Shown: positions 56,268 to 64,000 of the stretch, one piece after another
Layout of the letters: each line of letters opens with the position of its first letter
Numbering within the stretch: the first letter of the stretch is position 1
NCBI GenBank assembly: GCA_963691705.1
Contig: OY829539.1
Coordinates: 44,029,656-44,093,655 of the forward strand
Length of the DNA stretch: 64,000 nt
Source of the DNA: Viola odorata
Taxonomy: Eukaryota; Streptophyta; Magnoliopsida; Malpighiales; Violaceae
Direction: 5' to 3'
Position numbers and translations under genes: made by a program
Notes under the pieces: generated by a model
Seen by the model: only the letters and a program-made list of their open reading frames with translations
Told to the model about the DNA's origin: nothing
The model's database searches: none

Positions 56268-57110
56268 TCACTCCTTCTTCTTGGCATCAATGCATCAACT
56301 ACGTAAAAGACGATATCCTCATCCCGATAAAGGAGGAGGAAGCTTTGATCCCAGCGAAGCATTCTTCCGTGCCCTACTTCGAAACCACCGAAACATTGGA
56401 GAGTTCATTCCAAGCCCCCGAAATCATGAATGCAGATGGATAGCAAAAGGATTAGCTATCTCCAAAGCCCACATGCCCGAAGGATCCATGTTAGCTGCCA
56501 ACAAACGTCAAAAGATGACTCTCAGCTAGGGAAAAGGCTAGGAGCCATACTACCGGGAGTAAAGAGCCTAACATCCCCTAAAACCTGTGGAGACCATTTT
56601 GGGTTGGGGTATCAACCAACCAAGGACGATTTCTTTAAAGTCTCCAAGGAAAAGAAAGAGAGGCCTCTAGCCAAGCTATTTGGGCGTCCTACGCTTTCTC
56701 ATGGCATGAGTATCCCCCGAGTTAGAACCACTTTCCCTTTTGCGGCCGAAATTGTCAAACTCGGATTCAACCATAAGGTCTAAGGGGTTGTGCGCAATTG
56801 GACCACCACCATGCTTCCCGATATCTCTCTGAGCGTAACTAGGGTAGATGTGTGCTCTAACACATATGTTCAACAGGTAAGATTTTCTCTGTACGCACGA
56901 ACAAGGGGGATGAAGAGGCCACTCTCATCCAGAACACTATTCAAGAACTTAATGGTTACCCTTCAAGATGCTATGAGGGAACCATTAGAAATGTCTACAA
57001 CAATACTATTATTCAGTTTAAGTAAGGACGGAATGCTAGCTCAAAGCACAAGACTTGCTCCGCACAAGTGAACCGATTAGATTGTTGGCTCTCCACACGC
57101 CTCAACATCA
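56268..57110 (+). pseudogene. Old gypsy relic, right part (protease to G-patch region)
   Basis: Frames read SLLLGINAS just after the insertion point, like the LLGRPW block of gypsy protease, then SSFQAPEIMNAD, and at 56520-56700 GKRLGAILPGVK followed by HFGLGYQPTKDDFFKVSKEK and ERPLAKLFGRP. This matches the G-patch-like segment (GKGLG...GLGY) that lies between protease and RT in some plant gypsy elements. Frames shift several times. It joins 48285 to the left of the young insertion. Confidence 0.6.
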
Positions 57111-57718
57111 GGGAGGTAATCCTTTACCTTTTTGCAATTTCCTTTTTAAAGTTATATTTTCGCAACTTACATTGTCATAATTTTAGAAATTCCTACGATC
57201 TACGTTAGTATAAATATGCGCGTGTAATGTTTGCTAAAATCTTTAGTTTTCGCAAAATTTTCTCTTAGTACATGTACTACTTGGCTTAAAAAGAGGGAAA
57301 ATAAAAAATCCCACGTTTTTTGAACATTTTCAATCAAGCATTCATCATTTTTAAACTTGTGCATTCATTAGAAGTTGTATAAACATACATGGTCTTGTTT
57401 GTTAACTCTTATATCCATGACATGTTTTAGACGTAAGCAGTCACAAACATATCCCTGTGAGTATTTTGGGCCTTCACGCCTTGTTTCTTTCATGAGTGTA
57501 AATGCTAAGCTAAGTGCCAATTAGATTTGCATAATATCCAGGGTACATGAACCATCAGACATGGGATAACAGTAAGATGACCTTGGACTTTGCGTTTGCT
57601 CTTCTTCCTCATTTTTATTTTTAACCTTTTGCCCTCAAACACATACTTTGTACACCATGTACGACTCTATCAAACACCCAAAAGCCTCTTATTTTCTCCT
57701 AACCAAGTGAGCAGTGCT
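57111..57718 (+). other. Non-coding part of the gypsy relic
   Basis: No gene. 57395-57640 is a diverged copy of 43620-43870 (shared order: CTTATATCCATGAC, CCCTGTGAG, GCATAATATCC, GGTACATG). Confidence 0.6.
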
Positions 57719-58984
57719 TGATCGCGTGTCGAGCACGTCAAATATAAGTGTATAATAGATATGAAAAAGGGGTAGAAATACAACTTATCACTTGTCCACA
57801 AGGAACTTGTAGATGGTGGTAAGAGGATCGTCCACAGAGACTTCGGGGGATTTGTAGTTCTTGGTTGACTTCCTCGTCACTGAGTTTGGTTGGTTGATTC
57901 TGAAAATTAAAATAAAAGCAAAAGCAATTAAATAGTTCAAAATAGTCTTGGTCAAAGGTTTGGCCAAGACAGGGGGTCAAGATTGAAAACAGTAAAAAGA
58001 AGGTTCCCGGTAAGAGCATGAACAGGCTATGTTCTTATGATTCGATCACTGATTCAATGGTGTTCATCTCGATATCTGCAGTGTTGCTATGGATAAGACA
58101 ACACCCAACTCAAGTTTACCCTCGGTTGTCAGTCGAGGCCCACGATTGTCAATCGGGTCTGAGTTGTATTATTCATTTAACTGGGTCTCCCAAGATAAAA
58201 TCTGAATTGTCAGTTCTAAACTTAAACAAGGAAGTAAAGATACCAGAAAATAAATAATTACAAAAATAGAGATTATTAAGAGTAATTAGATATCACGAAA
58301 TATAAGAAACATAGCCCTCAAGCTCTTACCAAGAATGGTGATTAGTTAGATGTACTCATGAATGAATTATAAAAATACTTGCTTGCATAAATAAAATAAA
58401 TCCGTGGATTCAAAGAATTAAATCCAGGAGCAAAGTATAAAGTGGCGGAAGAGAGGAGAAGAAGCGAGAGGAGAGTGTGTAGAGATCTCTACAGAGGAGG
58501 AACAATCTTTGGCTAAATACAAGCTAAAACTCCTCTGTCCTTCTCCAACTCAAACTCCTAGAAAATATCTAAAGATAATTAATCCTGATTTCTTTTGAAT
58601 AAAAATAGGAATTTAAAATATACAAAGATAGAAGGAGATCTTTGATCAGATTCTTAAATTGATGTCGTCTTGATCCTTCTCTTTCTCGCTGGACAGTTGT
58701 GATTTGCTAGCTCGCAAGGCCCAAGCGGAAAGCGACCCAAGTGGTTACCAACGCTGCTGCTCAAAATTCCTCTTTCGTGGATGAGTCTTGGCCGCAAGCT
58801 TGGCCAAGCTCTAGGCCAAGGCTGCCTGGAAATCAGCTTCAGTGCTCCCAAATCAAAATCTTCCAATAATTACCTCCAGACCAGAACTCGTAAAAGCATG
58901 GGAAATTAAAGGGGAATCAGTAGTTTTACTGCCCAAATAACAAGTAAATGGATAGTAAAAACATGATGAAATGCAATGTAATCA
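57719..58984 (-). repeat. 3' LTR of the gag-protease element
   Basis: 1,266 bp. On the minus strand it begins TGATTACATTGC, right after the purine-rich AAGTGTGGGGAATT, and ends ACGCGATCA. The inner boundary (57719) is confirmed by the matching copy starting at 63117. Confidence 0.85.
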
Positions 58985-60381
58985 AATTCCCCACACTTAA
59001 ACTATGCTTGCCCCTAAGCATACAGACTTAAAGACTCACAAACAAAACAAAAGCACAACAAAAACAGAAAAGACACCAAGACCCCTAGAGTTCTCCTTTT
59101 GGCTGTTCACCCCTCCACTGAAATTACTAAGATACTTCCCTAATCGACCCAATGCTAGACTAACAAGGACAAATCAATACCCTAAATAATCCCCATCCAA
59201 ATGGTATCAAGACATCCTGCTAGATTTATTTATAATGTATAGGGGACAAGACTCACCACAGATTTGAGTCCCACCGAAGTGATATTCTATCCAAACGTGC
59301 CTAAAGACTAGTGCCATTTAAATCACTTATCAGCAGATATCTTTTTTTTTTCCTATGCCCTTGTATTTTTACAGACATATCGCGTGCCCTTTGCATTTTT
59401 ACAGGCATCAAATATAGATAGAGCTTGTTCTTTTTGGGCACCCAGAACTTCCACCTTTGCTATATTCTGCTATGACATTCCAGCACCTTTTATGTCTCAC
59501 ACTCAACCAAATAGAACAGCACACTCAAATCAGACGCAGCAAGCCTTGTCACCCTAATGTTCGTTAAGGTTTAAGCTAGACGTCCTTTAGACCATGTGGA
59601 TAGTGTTTGTTTGGGTGACATTAGATAATATGCCCCTTAGGCATTGATCAAGTTACGCTCATTCGCTTCCCTGTTACTAAAGCATTGTTCCGCCTAGACA
59701 AGTGTCTACTTGCAATTTCAGTGGTTGACTAAACAACCTAAGTTAAAAATTGGGGGCGGTGTACACTCATCAAGACAGACTCAAACAAACATAAAAAGAA
59801 AAGAACAAAACTTCATGCAAAACAGACTCAAGACTAGACATACTTATGCAGAAAGAAAAAAAGAAAAAAGAAAAACACAAAAACTGACTCAAAAATATCA
59901 AAAAATATCAATCAATATTCACAACAAAACATAAAACAGACTCTCACAACTGACACTCTCCCCACACTTGAAAGACACAATGTCCTCATTGTGTGGAGAG
60001 AAATAAAAACAGAAAGGAAAAAGGAAGGGAAACGACACGACCTGGGGGCAGATCTAGGTGCTGGAATGTTAGGATCTTGGCCTGATGCTTGGCCTAGATC
60101 CGCAACTGGAGGGGCTGCTTGGTTGTTTCTGGAAAAATATCTTGGCCAAGGGCTTGGCCAAGACAACCGCCGAAGCTGAATTTTTCTCTGATATGAATGC
60201 CTTCCTAGCGCTGTAGCAGCCCTGGAAACAAGCATAAAGAATGAAAGGTGGATCAACGAAATACCTCTGAACTTTATTCATGAAAAATTAAAATAAAAAA
60301 AATGGAAATAAAAACATGGGTTGCCTCCCACGTAGCGCCCTTATTTATTGTCTTGGGCTCGACATTGCCATGGATTTCTTA
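58985..60381 (-). other. Non-coding tail between gag-protease and 3' LTR
   Basis: No frame of note. A second purine tract, AAGTGTGGGG, lies near 59970, and a phrase GGGTTGCCTCCCACGTAGCG occurs at 60318-60337. Both are typical of Athila-like elements. Two TTGGCCAAG blocks lie at about 60085 and 60148. Confidence 0.7.
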
Positions 60382-62859
60382 TCAAGAAACTTTCCCAAAT
60401 TCGCTCCATGCTCTAAGCTTGACTGGACTCTTGGGTGACATTCCTTGGACAACCCCTAAAGGTATAAATTTGAATGGGTCGGGAGGCTGTTCCAGCTCAT
60501 AATTCCGTTGTCCCTGCATCATAAAAGGTGAGTTTTGGCTACTGTGGGCAGTAGGGAACATCTTGAGAAGATGGTCAATCCAACAGTCCATGGCTTTGGG
60601 CGGGCTAGCTGGCAGAGATGAATCTTGGCCTACGGCTTGGCCAAGCTCGAGGCCAAGACTGCTTTTAAGCTCAATTTCTGGTGCCTGCACACTTGAAGGT
60701 GGAAGGTTAGGATAAACTTTTGGTAATTCATGGCTGTTATAAATATCATTATTTGGTTCAAAAAATTCAAGATTAGAAACAATGTCTTGCAAACCATCAT
60801 TAGCCACAAATTCTTCTTCCTTCAACTTTTCATCCGAATTTCCCCTGCTAAGAACACCATCAGAAGGGTTAGTTGCATTTGATTCATAACCCTTATCAGT
60901 ATCATGTCCAAGGCTGTCCACAAAGTTGACACTATGCATTTTATTAGGATTTTTGTTGGCATTATTCATGTCAAACTTTATTGTTGTACCACAATATTCT
61001 AAGGTAATACGTCCATGATACACATCAATTTTGGCTCTTGCTCTTAGGAATGGCCTTCCTAAGAGTATATCTGTGGAGTTGGAAGGTAGGTCAGTGTTCA
61101 TCTCCACAATATAAAAATCTATAGGATAAACAAAATCATTCACCTGTACCAATACATTTTTCACAATTCCTTTAGGGAGTATAACAGATCCGTCAACAAG
61201 TTGAATTACTACCCTAGTTTCTTTCATGATACCAATGTTAAATTTTTTATACTCAGAAAAAGACATCACATTGATACCTGCTCCCAAGTCACATAAAGCT
61301 TTTTCCACTTGTTGGTTACCTATTTTGCATGGAATTGTAAAAGTGCCTTGATCCTCGTATTTTTCTGGAAGTTTTGCCTGTAGGATTGCAGATACATTCT
61401 GAGTCACATTTATTCTCCCTTCTCCTGCAAGTTTCCTCCTGTTGCTGCATAATTTTTTAAGGTATTTAGCATAACTAGGAACTTTAGCAATTAAATCAAG
61501 CATAGGAATATTGACAGCAATTTTTCCAAAAATGTTCATAAATTCCTGTTGCATTTTCTCCCTTTTAGTCTTTGCAGGCCTAGGAGGGAAAGGAGGTGGA
61601 ATTTCTATCTCTTCTTCTTGAGATACGACCTTCTTACCTGGCTTGGCCATGGGCTTACCCAAGACTGGTTCTTCCTTTGCTGTTTTTTCTAGAATGTTGA
61701 GCTTGGCCATGGGCTTGGCCAAGATCGGTTCTGTTTGGATTTCCTCATCCTCCTCATCTTCTTCCTCATCGTCAAACTTCTTTATCACACTTCCACTTCT
61801 TAGATGCATAGCACTCACATTGTGCATGGACAATCTGCCTTGGTCAGGCTGCTGTTTTTGTGACAATTGAGCGATCTGTTTCTGCATCTCTACTAGGTTG
61901 GACTGGGTTGCCATCATGAACTTTTGGAGAGTCTCTTCCATAGATGGACCAGCAATCTGTAAAGGTTGAGGGGCAGACGGTAGCTGTGGCACAGGAGCTT
62001 GACCAGGAGCTTGGCCAAGACGTAGGCCAAGATTCTGTTGTGGAGGGTGCGACATAGAATGTTGGGAATTAATGGGGAATTGTTGCCCCTGGTTATATCT
62101 GTATGCTGCATTGACCTGGACTGGATCACCTGGATGTTGTACCACGTAACAATTGTGGGTTAGGTGATCCTGCTGTTGGCATATTCCATAAACCATGGCT
62201 ACCTGTTCTGGAACTCCTGTTGGCTTTGTACCTATAATGTTAACAGAAATATTTTTAACCATGTCAGTTAATTCATTCAACCTTTGTTCAACATTAATAG
62301 CATTAAGAGTGGAAGGAATAGATTTTTTTTTTGAAACGAGATTGTTTTGGCAATTATCTACCATTGTTTGAAGTAATAGTTTGGCCCTTGTAACAGTCAG
62401 GTCTTGCAACGCTCCACCAGCTGCTGCATCAACTTTTTCTCTGCTGTTCGGAAGCATCCCATCATAAAAATACTGGATCATCATTTGATCTGCAACTCCG
62501 TGGGTGGGAAAAACCTCTTGCAACTCACGAAACCTTTGGTGATATTCACTGAAACTCTCGTTGCTTCTTTGCAAAACAGCAGCCATGTTCTTCCTGGTTG
62601 TCCCTGCCTTTGTCGCATTCCAAAATTTGTTGAGGAATATATTAGACATCTCAGCCCACGTGTTTACGGTATTGTGCGGCAAGCTGTAAAACCAATTTTG
62701 GGTTGCCCCTTCAAGAGAACATGGGAAGGCCTTCAGTTTTGCTCTTTGTATGTTCACTGCAGCAGGTTTCATGATATCACATTGAACGTGTAAATTCCTT
62801 AGATGCTTGAACGGATTTTCATTAGAATGGCCATAAAATTTAGGGAGATTGGCCACCAT
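60382..62859 (-). CDS. Athila-like gag-protease polyprotein
   Basis: 825 residues. The gag domain (about 1-170) reads LPKFYGHSNENPFKHLRNLH, NWFYSLPHNTVNTWAEMSNI and FSEYHQRFRELQEVFPTHGV. A Gln/Pro-rich linker and an acidic patch (FDDEEEDEEDEE) follow. The retropepsin domain has ALCDLGAGINVMSFSEYKKF near residue 520 and STDILLGRPFLRARAKIDVY near 595. The frame ends with a short tail and no RT. An upstream Met at 62976-62974 is in frame but separated by TAA at 62961-62959, so the natural N-terminus has probably been lost. Four TTGGCCAAG blocks lie inside the frame and encode LGQAPGQAP or AKPMAK type peptides. Confidence 0.88.
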   Translation of the reverse strand: MVANLPKFYGHSNENPFKHLRNLHVQCDIMKPAAVNIQRAKLKAFPCSLEGATQNWFYSLPHNTVNTWAEMSNIFLNKFWNATKAGTTRKNMAAVLQRSNESFSEYHQRFRELQEVFPTHGVADQMMIQYFYDGMLPNSREKVDAAAGGALQDLTVTRAKLLLQTMVDNCQNNLVSKKKSIPSTLNAINVEQRLNELTDMVKNISVNIIGTKPTGVPEQVAMVYGICQQQDHLTHNCYVVQHPGDPVQVNAAYRYNQGQQFPINSQHSMSHPPQQNLGLRLGQAPGQAPVPQLPSAPQPLQIAGPSMEETLQKFMMATQSNLVEMQKQIAQLSQKQQPDQGRLSMHNVSAMHLRSGSVIKKFDDEEEDEEDEEIQTEPILAKPMAKLNILEKTAKEEPVLGKPMAKPGKKVVSQEEEIEIPPPFPPRPAKTKREKMQQEFMNIFGKIAVNIPMLDLIAKVPSYAKYLKKLCSNRRKLAGEGRINVTQNVSAILQAKLPEKYEDQGTFTIPCKIGNQQVEKALCDLGAGINVMSFSEYKKFNIGIMKETRVVIQLVDGSVILPKGIVKNVLVQVNDFVYPIDFYIVEMNTDLPSNSTDILLGRPFLRARAKIDVYHGRITLEYCGTTIKFDMNNANKNPNKMHSVNFVDSLGHDTDKGYESNATNPSDGVLSRGNSDEKLKEEEFVANDGLQDIVSNLEFFEPNNDIYNSHELPKVYPNLPPSSVQAPEIELKSSLGLELGQAVGQDSSLPASPPKAMDCWIDHLLKMFPTAHSSQNSPFMMQGQRNYELEQPPDPFKFIPLGVVQGMSPKSPVKLRAWSEFGKVS

Positions 62860-63092
62860 ATTAGTCTTTATAGACCAATCATTTGCTACAGCTGGTAAGT
62901 TGATACCGGAAAAGGTTTCCTGTTCTGCTGTCCTATTTAATTCCCTGATGGTTGGCTCTTATTGATTTTCTACCATGTTTGGATCCTGTGAAAACAGTCT
63001 TGGCCTGAGGTTTGGCCAAGCTCGTGGCCAAGACTGCAAAATTAAAAAATAAAAACACAAAAACAAAAACAAAAACTACAAAACCGTTAAAA

Positions 63093-63111
63093 GTCCCCGG
63101 CAGCGGCGCCA
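63093..63111 (-). other. Primer-binding site, tRNA-Asp type
   Basis: On the minus strand TGGCGCCGCTGCCGGGGAC lies six bases after the 5' LTR end. This is the usual Athila-type primer site, complementary to the 3' end of a tRNA (tRNA-Asp in the literature). Confidence 0.8.
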
Positions 63112-63116
63112 AAATT

Positions 63117-64000
63117 TGATCTCGTGTCGAGCACGTCAAATATAAGTGTATAATAGATATGAAAAAGGGGTAGAAATACAACTTATCACTTGCCCACAAG
63201 GAACTTGTAGATGGTGGTAAGAGGATCGTTCACAGAGACTTCAGGGGATTTGTAGTTCTTGGTTGACTTCCTCGTCACTGAGTTTGGTTGGTTGATTCTG
63301 AAAATTAAAACAAAAGCAAAAGCAATTAAATAGTTCAAAATAGTCTTGGTCAAAGGTTTGGCCAAGACAGGGGGTCAAGATTGAAAACAGTAAAAAGAAG
63401 GTTCCCGGTAAGAGCATGAACAGGCTATGTTCTTATGATTCGATCACTGATTCAATGGTGTTCATCTCGATATCTGCAGTGCTGCTGTGGATAAGACAAC
63501 ACCCAACTCAAGTTTACCCTCGGTTGTCAGTCGAGGCCCACGATTGTCAATCGGGTCTGAGTTGTATTATTCATTTAACTGGGTCTCCCAAGATAAAATC
63601 TGAATTGTCAGTTCTAAACTTAAACAAGGAAGTAAAGATACCAGAAAATAAATAATTACAAAAATAGAGGTTATTAAGAGTAATTAGATCTCACGAAATA
63701 TAAGAAACATAGCCCTCAAGCTCTTACCAAGAATGGTGATTAGCTAGATGTACTCATGAATGAATTATAAAAATACTTGCTTGCATAAATAAAATAAATC
63801 CGTGGATTCAAAGAATTAAATCCAGGAGCAAAGTATAAAGTGGCGGAAGAGAGGAGAAGAAGCGAGAGGAGAGTGTGTAGAGATCTCTACAGAGGAGGAA
63901 CAATCTTTGGCTAAATACAAGCTAAAACTCCTTTGTCCTTCTCCAACTCAAACTCCTAGAAAATCTCTAAAGATAATTAATCCTGATTTGTTTTGAATAA
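63117..64000 (-). repeat. 5' LTR of the gag-protease element (partial)
   Basis: 884 bp are visible, matching 57719-58602. It continues beyond the right edge. Confidence 0.9.

Larger units (their letters stand above)
57719..64000 (-). mobile_element. Athila-like gypsy element with gag and protease only, cut by window edge
   Basis: The element reads on the minus strand: 5' LTR from the window edge to 63117, primer-binding site 63111-63093, gag-protease 62859-60382, a 1.4 kb non-coding tail and the 3' LTR 58984-57719. There is no RT, RNase H or integrase between the LTRs. LTRs differ at about 13 of 884 comparable positions by eye (about 1.5%), so it moved recently, presumably with enzymes from another element. 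Short palindromic TTGGCCAAG blocks recur through the whole element. Confidence 0.9.

Overview
The window is nuclear DNA from a flowering plant, most likely a eudicot. It is AT-rich, its genes have GT-AG introns, and the genes recognised are plant families: a trihelix transcription factor, a pollen Ole e I-like protein, a mitochondrial acyl carrier protein and PPR fragments. I cannot name the species. Nearly all the rest is transposable elements, many nested inside one another.

Layout, left to right. 1-3832: 5' part of a Tat-like Ty3/gypsy retrotransposon on the minus strand, running off the left edge. About 4180-7860: a decayed Mutator-like transposase gene cut in two by a short, internally deleted Ty1/copia element (5128-7517, target duplication GGTGA). 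8200-13100: a gene island with a relic coiled-coil/membrane gene, a Stowaway-like MITE, a small possible ARGOS/OSR-like ORF and a two-exon trihelix gene (12881-10860, minus) with a second MITE in its intron. 13592-18139: a complete hAT transposon with a broken transposase gene. 18774-25483: a complete but decayed Ty1/copia element. 26273-30440: a transposase-less hAT-type element carrying a PPR gene fragment and two nested MITEs, one a 1.7 kb near-perfect hairpin. 31937-34902: another transposase-less hAT-type element holding a two-exon plastid-type gene, inserted just upstream of an Ole e I-like gene (35151-37036). That gene converges with a mitochondrial acyl carrier protein gene (38024-37418, minus). 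38864-42470: relics of a PIF/Harbinger transposase, a possible CAF1 deadenylase fragment and a degenerate coiled-coil gene.

42780-64000 is a retrotransposon nest. An old Ty3/gypsy relic is interrupted by a young chromovirus-like Ty3/gypsy element (48286-56262, GGGGG duplication, LTRs about 98% alike). A second young element follows (57719 to beyond the right edge, minus). It is Athila-like but encodes only gag and protease.

How the parts interact. The only host genes likely to be active are the trihelix, Ole e I-like and acyl carrier protein genes, and possibly the small ORF at 9929. The mobile elements have shaped them: a MITE sits in the trihelix intron, a gene-carrying hAT element separates a TATA box from the Ole e I-like coding region, and a Harbinger relic abuts the acyl carrier protein promoter. 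All boundaries, splice sites and divergence figures were read by eye.
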